This document shows positions 15,984-23,544 of a DNA stretch of 29,326 bases, one piece after another (the stretch's first letter is position 1; every line of letters begins with the position of its first letter). A program made the translations under genes and the position numbers. Under the pieces are notes generated by a model. The model had not been told where the DNA came from, did not search any database, and saw nothing but the letters and a program-made list of their open reading frames with translations. This stretch comes from CAYMPW01 sp964558505 (GTDB taxonomy: Archaea > Thermoplasmatota > Thermoplasmata > Methanomassiliicoccales > Methanomethylophilaceae), in NCBI GenBank assembly GCA_964558505.1, contig CAZLEI010000019.1, positions 1 through 29,326 of the forward strand, written 5' to 3'.

Positions 15984-17597
15984 ATGAGTTACGGTATTTC
16001 GCTCGACATCGGAACGAGCGGCACCAGGGCGCACGCCGTGGACCTTTCCAATGGGAAGATCCTCTCGACGTCCGTCACGGAGTGCCACCCGCTGCCCGGT
16101 GCCAATATAATGGACCACCTGACGTTCTGCATCCGCATGGGGACAGACGTCGCCCACAACATCCTTATTGACACTGTCAACAAGGTCATCAGAACCCTGG
16201 ACATCGACCTGAAGCAGGTCGAGAGGGTCGCGATCTGCGGAAACCCCATCCAGCTGTCCCTGTTCCAAGGGATCCCGATAGACGATCTGGCATACGCAGG
16301 GGAGAATGCGCATAAGGCCAAGGGCATCAAGGCCCAGGACAGGAATTCATGCGTCCTCGCGGCCAACAGCGTCGGCCTGGACCTTCCGGACAAAGCGGAG
16401 CTCTACATCCCTCCGGCGATCAGGCACGAGATCGGCGCAGACGCGCTCGCGATGATGTACAAGAGCGGTTTCCTCGAGCAGAAGGAGAACTGCCTCGTCA
16501 CCGATTACGGGACCAACGCCGAGATGGCCCTCAAAGTGGGAGATGACATCTACACAGGATCCGCGGCCGCTGGACCCGCCATGGAAGGACAGTCCATCAA
16601 ATACGGCATGCTCGCATCCCCCGGCGCCATAAGCGACCTGGAGTACGACTTCCAGTGGATATGCAAGGTCCTTGACGACCAGATCATGCCCAGGGACGGC
16701 GACAAGATCGACCTGGGGCTCGCCGCCACCATATCCGAGGGGCCGATGCACGGAAAGGCCACAGGCATCACCGGGACCGGTGTAATCGCCGCCGTGGCCG
16801 CCGCGATGGACTGCCACCTGTGGAGGAAGGGAAAGCTCACCACGGACGATGGAAAGCTCTGGCTCCAGGATGGGATATACGTGACATCCCACGACATATC
16901 CGAAGCCTGCAAGGCGATCGGTGCCATGAGGGCAGGGCATTTCACCCTGCTGGAACATGCCGGCATCAAATTCAGCGATCTCGACATAATGTACATGGCC
17001 GGTGCATCCGGAACATATGTGGACGCGGTCAAGGCACGCGAGGTTGGACTTCTGCCGCCTGCATGCAACACCATCTACCAGATCGGCAACACATCCTTGG
17101 CCATGGCAACCGACATACTCAGGAAGCCTGAGCTGTTGGACGAGCTTCAGAGCATCGCGAACGGCATCAGGGCGAACCACGTGATGTTCGCCACCGACAA
17201 GGTGTTCGAGCAGATCTACATGCAGGAGCTCGCCCACTGGGACGAGGGAATGAGCATGGAGATGTACAACAACAATAACAAGGAGTTCGGCATCCAGGAG
17301 CTCCCCAAGGTCCGCGGGCAGCCGGATGTCCACAGGATCGTCGCGCGTGACATCCCCGACCTCGGAGCCAGAGGACTGTACATCCTCCACGACATCGGCA
17401 CCCAGCTGGTCGGCAAGTTCGACGGCTGCACCGGATGCAAGATGTGCGAGAGGGAATGCCCCGAGCACACGCTCACCGTGGGCGCGGACAAGACCATCAC
17501 CGTCAACACCAAGGACTGTCTGGGCACAGCGTGCTACAGATGCCAGTTCCAATGCCCGGTGAAGGTCTACAAGTACGATCAGCTCAAGCTCGTCTGA
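15984..17597 (+). CDS. ramA: Corrinoid-activating ferredoxin, RamA type
   Basis: 537 aa, the length of Methanosarcina RamA, which uses ATP to reduce inactive Co(II) corrinoid of methyltransferase partner proteins to Co(I). The ASKHA-fold ATPase body begins ISLDIGTSGTRAHAVDL and includes CLVTDYGTNAEMAL near residue 170 and MYMAGASGTYVDAVKAREVG near 335. At the C-terminus two ferredoxin motifs occur: C482-x2-C-x2-C-x3-C-P and C512-x4-C-x2-C-x3-C-P, as in RamA. GGAGG lies a few bases before ATG 15984, within the end of the His-rich gene. Its location beside mtaCB2 suggests MtaC as substrate, although RamA was first described for methylamine corrinoid proteins. A strong hairpin-T tract ends the operon. 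Confidence 0.92.
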   Translation: MSYGISLDIGTSGTRAHAVDLSNGKILSTSVTECHPLPGANIMDHLTFCIRMGTDVAHNILIDTVNKVIRTLDIDLKQVERVAICGNPIQLSLFQGIPIDDLAYAGENAHKAKGIKAQDRNSCVLAANSVGLDLPDKAELYIPPAIRHEIGADALAMMYKSGFLEQKENCLVTDYGTNAEMALKVGDDIYTGSAAAGPAMEGQSIKYGMLASPGAISDLEYDFQWICKVLDDQIMPRDGDKIDLGLAATISEGPMHGKATGITGTGVIAAVAAAMDCHLWRKGKLTTDDGKLWLQDGIYVTSHDISEACKAIGAMRAGHFTLLEHAGIKFSDLDIMYMAGASGTYVDAVKAREVGLLPPACNTIYQIGNTSLAMATDILRKPELLDELQSIANGIRANHVMFATDKVFEQIYMQELAHWDEGMSMEMYNNNNKEFGIQELPKVRGQPDVHRIVARDIPDLGARGLYILHDIGTQLVGKFDGCTGCKMCERECPEHTLTVGADKTITVNTKDCLGTACYRCQFQCPVKVYKYDQLKLV

Positions 17598-17605
17598 TCT
17601 TCCAA

Positions 17606-17638
17606 ACGGCGGGGGAGGCCCCGCCGTCTTTTTTTCTT
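17606..17638 (+). terminator. Intrinsic-type terminator after ramA
   Basis: Perfect 9-bp stem ACGGCGGGG / CCCCGCCGT (17606-17614, 17619-17627) with GAGG loop, directly followed by CTTTTTTTCTT. It lies 8 nt after the ramA stop and ends the GTPase/His-rich/ramA transcript. Confidence 0.85.
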
Positions 17639-17756
17639 ATGATGCGACGCAACGGGAACACCGCCGTCTGATCTTAAAAATGATCCCGGCCCGTACGATG
17701 GGCCGCGGATGCATTACGATGCACGGGGCCGCGCGATCGCAGCCCCGATGACCCCG

Positions 17757-17987
17757 TCATTCCCTGATGAACGCAAGGAACAGATTGAGGATCTCGTTGA
17801 GGTACTTGTCCAGGTCGGCCTCTGTATAGGGAGGGTTCATGTACTCCTTGACGAAACCTATGAGGTCGCTCTTGCTGCACCCATCGGGGTGTGTCTCCAC
17901 AAACTTCGCCCATGGTGCGTTGCCCACGCGGAATCCCATGGTAGGTTTGAGTTCGATGATCTCTGCATTTGTGATCTCAGATGCCAT
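17757..17987 (-). CDS. Small hypothetical protein, 76 aa
   Basis: 76-codon ORF with no family I recognise. The product is mixed acidic with an aromatic-rich middle (MGFRVGNAPWAKFVETHPDG), then a SKSDLIGFVKEYM..YTEADLDKYLNEILNLF region that reads as two amphipathic helices resembling a small helical-bundle domain. The ATG at 17985-17987 has AGGGT 4-8 nt upstream, and a TATA-like TTGATATAGG (about 18007-18016, minus strand) is centred about 25 nt upstream, supporting expression. It converges on ramA. Confidence 0.6.
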   Translation of the reverse strand: MASEITNAEIIELKPTMGFRVGNAPWAKFVETHPDGCSKSDLIGFVKEYMNPPYTEADLDKYLNEILNLFLAFIRE

Positions 17988-18496
17988 GATACCCTGAACA
18001 AAGAGGACCCTATATCAAACCATTGTATGATTCGATTCCATGAAATGGCGTATAGGCCGCCGTTTATGTGAAATATCGATGAGAATGTGTAAAACCACAG
18101 ATATCGACGTCCATTCGGCACACGTATCTGATACCATCGGCACCAGGATGATGTCGACTGAAGGTCGAATGCCGATGACATGACGTATCGATGACACCAC
18201 CTTAGACACCGAGGTGATACGGCATCCCGTGCGGGATTCGACCGCCGGGATGATGCGGGCTGTGTTTCCGCAAACGCTGATGACCATCCATCTTGCGACA
18301 GCCGGGCAATTCCATGCTGGCATGTTCACAATCACGCTGAGGCTGTGTTGGATGCCCGCCTCATGTTACTGCAGGGTGGACGATCCAGGCATGCGAGCGA
18401 AGAACTGGAGCTCTGCATGGAAAACTGCTGCCCACATGCGGAACGCCCGTTCTTTTTCCAAAAAAAAATCCGCTGGAAATCAGTATTGAGAAAAGG
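17988..18496. other. Gene-poor stretch of about 500 bp
   Basis: No gene I would defend. A minus-strand frame from GTG 18335 to 18015 (106 codons) and a plus-strand frame at 18214-18489 are open, but both lack ribosome binding sites, have mixed third-position usage unlike neighbouring genes and show no recognisable domain. Its right end is the promoter of the acyltransferase gene. Confidence 0.4.
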
Positions 18497-18504
18497 TTAT
18501 AATA
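18497..18504 (+). promoter_or_regulatory. TATA box of the acyltransferase gene
   Basis: TTATAATA is centred about 26 nt before ATG 18526, predicting a leaderless transcript and supporting that start over the internal ATG at 18559. Confidence 0.6.
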
Positions 18505-18525
18505 TTGTTTTCAATCACTTAGAGA

Positions 18526-19614
18526 ATGAAGGGAAAGGTCCGCAGTTGTTTCAATGCAATGGAGAAAAATCCCAGTATCTCAACCGACGGATCCTCCTGT
18601 GATTCAGATAAGAAGGAGAATTACCTGTTACGGTCGATTTGTGCCTTCGCAGCTCTGGCACTTGTCATCATACACTGTGACATACCGAATAATGCCAGCA
18701 TTGTCGTGCTCGGCGTAGGCAGATTCGCAATACCCATTTTCCTGATGCTGTCCGGATATTATTGCTACTCGCGTGACGGCCATGCGGAGAAATCCCTTCC
18801 CCGGAAAGCAATGCACATCCTCAAGCTGGCGATCTTCGCGAAGGTCCTTTACACGTTGCTGGACTTCGCATACTACTGCAACGGCCTGATGACGTGGGAC
18901 GAGTTCGTCCACAGCACGATCCTTTGGTCAACGACCAATATGCACCTCTGGTTCCTCTACGCGCTGTTCCTGGTGTACGTCTTCTGGTTGGTCCTCAGGC
19001 ACTACCATGTGGATTTCGTCAAAGTGTACTTCCTGGCTCCGATCATCCTGTTCCTGGACATCTTGTTCGCGGAGATCCTGCCGATGATAGGCGTAGCGGA
19101 GATCGGAGGCATCAGCACATTCCACATCGGCGAGTACATGTACCCGTTCATCGCCATCCCGTTCTTCATAATAGGGAATGCCGTCCACAGATACCAGGAT
19201 GAGATCAAGACCAAGCGCTGGGCGAAACCTACCACCCTCGGACTCATAGTCATCGGCGGATTCATCCTCACATTCTTCGAGGCCATCACCGTCAGCGGCT
19301 CCAACCTTTATGTCGGGGCCCTTGCAGCCGCAGTGTGCCTGTTCATATTCTCATACCAGGTACCAGGGGATTGTCTGCGCTGCCGTTGGCTCGAATACAT
19401 AGGGCGCAACCTGGCAGGCTGGATATACATCATACACCCGGCCATCATAGTCAACCTGGTCATCTTCTGCGGCCCATGGCTGAACGAGGACTGGGCATTC
19501 CCGATCAAGATGGTCTCTGCGATAATCCTGTCCATATTGGCCTCGATGATGTTGCAGCTGATAACCCGGAAGTTCGTCCACAAAAAGTCGATGAAGCCTG
19601 CAGAGAATGCGTGA
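18526..19614 (+). CDS. Membrane acyltransferase, acyltransferase-3 family
   Basis: 362-aa integral membrane protein with about ten hydrophobic helices after a soluble N-terminus of some 35 residues. The opening YLLRSICAFAALALVIIHCD carries the R..x(10)..H pattern of acyltransferase-3 (OafA/WecH-like) proteins, and FAIPIFLMLSGYYCYSRD near residues 66-83 is the second hallmark. The C-terminus (NLAGWIYIIHPAIIVNLVIF) also fits. Family members O-acylate surface sugars or lipids using acyl-CoA; the target here is unknown, perhaps a cell-surface glycan. It appears monocistronic. Confidence 0.85.
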   Translation: MKGKVRSCFNAMEKNPSISTDGSSCDSDKKENYLLRSICAFAALALVIIHCDIPNNASIVVLGVGRFAIPIFLMLSGYYCYSRDGHAEKSLPRKAMHILKLAIFAKVLYTLLDFAYYCNGLMTWDEFVHSTILWSTTNMHLWFLYALFLVYVFWLVLRHYHVDFVKVYFLAPIILFLDILFAEILPMIGVAEIGGISTFHIGEYMYPFIAIPFFIIGNAVHRYQDEIKTKRWAKPTTLGLIVIGGFILTFFEAITVSGSNLYVGALAAAVCLFIFSYQVPGDCLRCRWLEYIGRNLAGWIYIIHPAIIVNLVIFCGPWLNEDWAFPIKMVSAIILSILASMMLQLITRKFVHKKSMKPAENA

Positions 19615-19788
19615 ATACGCCTGTCATCCAATGAATCAGACAACACCGTGAAACACGAACCTCCTGCTCGGCCCTACATATCGTGCAACGACTGTGCCAA
19701 TCGATATGCAGGGTCAAGCATCTGGCTCGCGAATCGACCACGCCCGATGCAGGATGTCATCAGGATATGCGATGCGGAGAATGTATCG

Positions 19789-20559
19789 ATGAGCATAGAG
19801 ACTGAGAAGCATACCGTAGAGACGATGGTGCGCATGTACTGCAGGGGACACCATCGCAAGGCCGGCCCATGCGACGAATGCGGAGAACTGCTGGAATATG
19901 CTCTGGGCAGACTCGATCATTGCAGATTCGGTGATTCCAAACCGGCCTGCAAGAACTGCCCGGTCCATTGCTATGCTCCTGGCATGAGGGTCAGGATGCG
20001 GGATGTCATGAAGTACAGCGGACCCCGTCTCATGCTCGTCCATCCAAGGATGGCATTACGTCACCTCAGGTCCGGTAAGGTGACGCATCAATCCTCAGAG
20101 GATGAACCTGACAGAATCAGGCGGAGCCGAAGCGGCCAGCGAATGTGCCATCATGCCCGCCTCGAGGAATGCCGCGTGAACGATGCCCGACGGCACCAAG
20201 CAGGTCATGGTGAGCGGTCTGATGCACTCGAGATCGAACAGCCTGCTGGTGGAGAAATCCACCAGGTCCATATCCGTTATCGGTCCGATCGAGCTTATGT
20301 ACCGTCTAACTTGATCGCATGGGGATTCCGCAGTGACGGACATCGTGCCATCATGGTTCTTCGATACCGTTATCCTATGCTCCATGCCGCAAGTGCCCAT
20401 CGTGACGATCACCGATGCCATGGCCACGCAGATGGATCGCCTGGGATAACATACTATGCCTTGAGAAAAATTAACCCGCCGCAAGGGCGGGAAAGGTGTT
20501 TCAAAGCTCCGAGTTCTCGGAGTCCAATTCTTCCAATATGTGCTTCCTTATCGCCGTGA
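19789..20559 (+). CDS. YgbA_NO (nitrous oxide-stimulated promoter) family protein with probable frameshifted tail
   Basis: The first about 100 residues from ATG 19789 match the family: EKHTVETMVRMYCRGHH, C-x2-C in GPCDECGELLEYA, RLDHCRFGDSKPACKNCPVHCY, MRDVMKYSGPRLMLVHPRMALRHL. The seven conserved cysteines suggest a metal or Fe-S site; function is unknown, and the name comes from expression in bacteria. GGAG lies upstream of ATG 19789, whereas an in-frame GTG 19648 would add unrelated sequence. The family normally ends near here, but this frame runs about 158 codons further to 20559 through Arg/His-rich sequence antisense to the next two genes. A one-base shift in the TCCGGTAAGG region would reach a TGA at once, so the tail is probably spurious. 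Confidence 0.75.
   Translation: MSIETEKHTVETMVRMYCRGHHRKAGPCDECGELLEYALGRLDHCRFGDSKPACKNCPVHCYAPGMRVRMRDVMKYSGPRLMLVHPRMALRHLRSGKVTHQSSEDEPDRIRRSRSGQRMCHHARLEECRVNDARRHQAGHGERSDALEIEQPAGGEIHQVHIRYRSDRAYVPSNLIAWGFRSDGHRAIMVLRYRYPMLHAASAHRDDHRCHGHADGSPGITYYALRKINPPQGRERCFKAPSSRSPILPICASLSP
20095..20385 (-). CDS. DUF6951-like small protein
   Basis: 96-aa protein beginning MEHRITVSKNHDGTMSVTAE, followed by a Cys-containing CDQVRRYISSIGPITDMDLVDF segment and the conserved-looking RPLTMTCLVPSGIVHAAFLEAGMM. This order matches a small archaeal and bacterial family of unknown function I recall as DUF6951. The frame continues upstream to 20484, but the ATG at 20383-20385 begins at the family's usual N-terminus. 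It lies entirely opposite the extended tail of the YgbA_NO gene and downstream of the ABC importer operon on the same strand, separated from it by a terminator-like hairpin. Confidence 0.65.
   Translation of the reverse strand: MEHRITVSKNHDGTMSVTAESPCDQVRRYISSIGPITDMDLVDFSTSRLFDLECIRPLTMTCLVPSGIVHAAFLEAGMMAHSLAASAPPDSVRFIL
20465..20491 (-). terminator. Terminator after the ABC importer operon
   Basis: Minus strand: CCCGCC (20486-20491) - CTTGC loop - GGCGGG (20475-20480), then TTAATTTTTCTC. It starts 10 nt after the ATPase stop, matching the end of the operon. Confidence 0.75.
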
Positions 20560-21313
20560 ACTCGGGAACGGACCTGTCCCTCGGCCTTGGAAGGTCGATG
20601 TTGATTATCTCCTTGATGCTCGCCGGACGCTTGGAAAGGACCACGATCCTATCGGAGATGTACACTGCCTCATCCACGGAGTGGGTGATGAAGACGATCG
20701 TCTGATCGGTGTTCTCCAATATCCTGAGGAGCCCTGCCTGCATCCTGTTCCTGGTCTGTGCATCCAGGGAACCGAATGGCTCGTCCATGAGAAGGACATC
20801 GGGTTTGGACACCAGCGCCCTGGCGATGGCCACACGCTGCTTCATGCCTCCAGACAGCTCGTGGATGCGGGCATCCTCGAAACCGCCCAGACCGACGATG
20901 TCGATGTACCTCTGGGACCTCTCGCGCCTTTCCTCTTTGGGGACACCGGCGACCTCGAGACCGAACTCGACGTTCTTCCTGACGGTCCTCCACGGGAACA
21001 GAGCGAAATCCTGGAAGACGACGCCGCGGTCCGGTCCGGGCTTCTTGCATAGCTTATCTCCGATGTATATCGCGCCCGATGTGGGCTCCAACAATCCTGC
21101 GATCAGCCGCAATATCGTCGTCTTCCCGCATCCGGACGGTCCGACGATCGCCATAAGCTCGCCCTTCTTTATCTTCAAAGAGAAATCTTTCAAGACCGTG
21201 GTCTCGACATCATCTCTTTTGAAGACCATCCCCAGACCATCGATGTTGATCATATCGGCGCCTTCACTGATGACGTCCGCCACCCGCTGACATTCATTGT
21301 TCTCTTCGCTCAT
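20501..21313 (-). CDS. ABC importer ATP-binding protein, sulfonate/taurine/nitrate type
   Basis: 270-aa nucleotide-binding subunit. Walker A GPSGCGKTT, Q-loop VVFQDFALFPWRTV, signature LSGGMKQRVAIARAL, Walker B VLLMDEPFGSLD and the switch His (FITHSVDEA) are all present. The W-R-T after the Q loop and RPASIKEIINIDLPRPR near the end are typical of the SsuB/TauB/NrtD group. The ATG at 21311-21313 overlaps the permease stop by 4 bp (ATGA); about 20 residues precede the core domain, and an internal ATG at residue 21 is possible. It is the last gene of a binding protein-permease-ATPase operon. Confidence 0.95.
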   Translation of the reverse strand: MSEENNECQRVADVISEGADMINIDGLGMVFKRDDVETTVLKDFSLKIKKGELMAIVGPSGCGKTTILRLIAGLLEPTSGAIYIGDKLCKKPGPDRGVVFQDFALFPWRTVRKNVEFGLEVAGVPKEERRERSQRYIDIVGLGGFEDARIHELSGGMKQRVAIARALVSKPDVLLMDEPFGSLDAQTRNRMQAGLLRILENTDQTIVFITHSVDEAVYISDRIVVLSKRPASIKEIINIDLPRPRDRSVPEFTAIRKHILEELDSENSEL

Positions 21314-22128
21314 GCCATCCCCATCCTCTTCGTGACGACCCTGTGTATGTAATCGGCGACACCAACGGTCAAAAGGCCCAGAACAGCGATGACCGCTATA
21401 GCGGCGAAAGCTCCCGGCCAGTATCCCATGGTGGCCTGTTCGTTGAGATAAAACCCTATGCCGCCCAACGGCGTGGCGTACAATTCCGCGGCCACGATGC
21501 ACATCCAGCCGATACCGAGACCGACCTTGATGCCGTTCATGATGTACGGTGTGGCACTGGGGACCATGACCTTGTAGAAGATCTGCCCCTGGGATGCGCC
21601 GAGTGTCTTGGACGCATCTATCAGAGTCCTGTCTATCTTCTGCACGCCGAATATCACATTGGTGAGAAGCGGGAAGAAGATACCCACGAACACCACCAGC
21701 ATCGGACCCAACGAGTATCCGAGACTGAGTATGAACACAGGCGCCCATGCTATAGGGGCGATCGGCCTCAGCACCTCTATCACGGGGGTGCAGAGGCTGT
21801 TGAGGGTCTTGGAGTACCCGAGCAGCAGCCCCACCGGGACTGCCACTGCGAGTGCCAACAAGAATCCCTTGATGAAGGTGGACAGGCTTGTGAAGATGTA
21901 ATCCCACAAGCTCAGTCCTGTCATCGGGTCACCATTCATCGAGAGCTTCACGAGGGCGTTCCAGGTCTCCAGCGGCGTAGGTATGGCCGACGATCCGGAA
22001 ACTATCGACAGCACCCACCATATGACGACGAATGCCGTCATGGAGATTGCCGTCAGTATCACCAGCTTCAGGAACCGGTGATATCTGTTGTTCTCATCGT
22101 ATTTGAATGAATGACCTTCTATTGACAT
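21310..22128 (-). CDS. ABC importer permease, SsuC/TauC type
   Basis: 272-aa inner-membrane subunit with about six helices. The EAA-like coupling loop reads DASKTLGASQGQIFYKVMVP (about residues 175-194), and the FVGIFFPLLTNVIFGVQ and YSLGPMLVVF segments are typical of the sulfonate/nitrate/taurine group. The N-terminal soluble piece (SIEGHSFKYDENNRYHR) is short. It starts 4 bp after the binding-protein stop and overlaps the ATPase gene. Confidence 0.93.
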   Translation of the reverse strand: MSIEGHSFKYDENNRYHRFLKLVILTAISMTAFVVIWWVLSIVSGSSAIPTPLETWNALVKLSMNGDPMTGLSLWDYIFTSLSTFIKGFLLALAVAVPVGLLLGYSKTLNSLCTPVIEVLRPIAPIAWAPVFILSLGYSLGPMLVVFVGIFFPLLTNVIFGVQKIDRTLIDASKTLGASQGQIFYKVMVPSATPYIMNGIKVGLGIGWMCIVAAELYATPLGGIGFYLNEQATMGYWPGAFAAIAVIAVLGLLTVGVADYIHRVVTKRMGMA

Positions 22129-22132
22129 ATCA

Positions 22133-23371
22133 TCAAGCCCTAACCAATTGGCTATCTATAGCTCTAATGGTCAGCGGGGGCGCTCCGAGCAGACCGAAGT
22201 TGGCGGCACCGTTCTCAAGGGCCGTTGCGACTCCGGGTCCGTTGTCCTGCAAGGAGATCTCGATGGAGATACCGTACTCTGCGAAGTAACCCTGCTGGAT
22301 GCCGTAGTGTATGGCGATCTGGTGGACATCGCCCTTGATCGCTGCAACGTTGATCTTGACATCCTTCTGGACAGTCGCACTGCCTCCGATGGCCGCGACG
22401 ATGTACTTGTCCTCGACGAACTTGTTGGCGAACTGATCGCTGTCCTTGAAACCGAGCTCGGCCAATGTGCGGTTGAGCTGTCCGGTGGCCTCGTACTTAT
22501 CGACGAGGTCGCGGATATCGCTGGTCAGATGACCGAGGGGGTTGGCACTGTCCTTGTCTGCATACACGTAGTTGATCGTGTTGAGAGCATCTGATGCTAT
22601 CTTTCTGTTCTTTTCGTTGTCCTCGAGACCGAGCTTGTTGATGGTCAGGAGAATGAGCCCGTCATAGGCTTCGCCGGATCCCTCGGAGAGGATCTTGTTG
22701 ACGGCATCGACAGATTTGATGTATGCCGCGAGGAACGCGACCGTGGATGCCTCGTTGGCTACAGCGTACTTGTGGCTGGCGGCGAGCACGCAGCAAGTGT
22801 GCTCTGGGAAGAGGACATCCGTCATGATCAGGCCCACGCATCCGTCGGAGACGGCGACCGTGTACTGTGCCTGCCAGATGAATGCGCCGGTGAGGTAGGT
22901 CGCCTTCCCCTTGAAAACCGAATAACTCTGAATACCGGAATCGAAATAGACATAGCCGTCCTGGAGCTGCATGCCGTCTCTGAAGAGAGTGAATTTCAGA
23001 TCCATGACTTCCTCGACAAGCTCTTTCAACTGCATATGCTGGATGGTGGTGGTTCCCGGAGTGCCGAAGATCTGCTTCTCCCAGGCTTCGGTGTGGAACA
23101 CAACGACGGATGTGTCGTTCACGAGCGCCTTATCGGTCTCGGGCATGGTGGTCTTGTACACCTCGTATGCCTCGGGCGTCATGACCTCAAGGTAATCTCC
23201 GGCGATCTCTCCGTTTTTCAGGTAGATACCGGAACCTTCGGTGTTGACCCTGGCAACAACATTGATCTCTTTATCTGTATTCATATTCGAATTGAACAGG
23301 AATATTCCGACACCTGCGGCGACTACGATCACCGCGATGACGACTGCAATGATTTTATTGTTCACTGTCAT
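22133..23371 (-). CDS. ABC importer substrate-binding protein with circularly permuted order
   Basis: 412-aa membrane-anchored binding protein; residues 5-27 form a single N-terminal helix (IIAVVIAVIVVAAGVGIFLF). In sulfonate/nitrate/taurine binding proteins the mature chain normally opens with a strand plus H-x4-A..GYF..G segment, then G..GAPPLTIRAID. Here that opening module is at the very C-terminus (339-412: INVAAIKGDVHQIAIHYGIQ, GYFAEYGISIEISL, NFGLLGAPPLTIRAID), while the N-terminus begins with what normally follows it (INVVARVNTEGSGIYLKNG, 36-54). The usual C-terminal end (TLAELGFKDSDQF..FVEDKYI) is at about 302-324, in mid-chain. Substrate is unknown; a sulfonate such as coenzyme M is a reasonable guess. 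Confidence 0.88.
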   Translation of the reverse strand: MTVNNKIIAVVIAVIVVAAGVGIFLFNSNMNTDKEINVVARVNTEGSGIYLKNGEIAGDYLEVMTPEAYEVYKTTMPETDKALVNDTSVVVFHTEAWEKQIFGTPGTTTIQHMQLKELVEEVMDLKFTLFRDGMQLQDGYVYFDSGIQSYSVFKGKATYLTGAFIWQAQYTVAVSDGCVGLIMTDVLFPEHTCCVLAASHKYAVANEASTVAFLAAYIKSVDAVNKILSEGSGEAYDGLILLTINKLGLEDNEKNRKIASDALNTINYVYADKDSANPLGHLTSDIRDLVDKYEATGQLNRTLAELGFKDSDQFANKFVEDKYIVAAIGGSATVQKDVKINVAAIKGDVHQIAIHYGIQQGYFAEYGISIEISLQDNGPGVATALENGAANFGLLGAPPLTIRAIDSQLVRA

Positions 23372-23392
23372 CGATACCGATTATTCGCCAGC

Positions 23393-23445
23393 GTATATAA
23401 TACCTGCGAATTTTATCACAATCGTATATTGTGTTTACAATTGTA
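23393..23445 (-). promoter_or_regulatory. Promoter and two palindromes of the ABC importer operon
   Basis: TTATATAC (23393-23400, minus strand) is centred 26 nt from the start codon at 23371, predicting a leaderless mRNA. Directly upstream lie CACAAT-CGTAT-ATTGTG (23417-23433, perfect 6-bp arms) and the palindrome TACAATTGTA (23436-23445), both placed where a repressor or activator could control TBP/TFB loading. Confidence 0.6.
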
Positions 23446-23544
23446 CAAATCTAAAAAAATATTATCCTCTGATTGTTCGTATTATCACGATGAGGCCTGA
23501 GGAGACCCCGTCATTCTAATATCAGGAAAATGCGATGAAGGTAT

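Noticed and set aside
16347..17552. 401-codon minus-strand frame opposite ramA
   Set aside because: Shadow of ramA with no recognisable domain.
18015..18335. 106-codon minus-strand ORF
   Set aside because: GTG start without ribosome binding site, mixed third-base usage and no domain; kept only as a note on the gap.
21311..21907. N-terminal extension of the ABC ATPase frame
   Set aside because: It runs through the permease gene in another frame; ATG 21311-21313 with ATGA overlap is the natural start.
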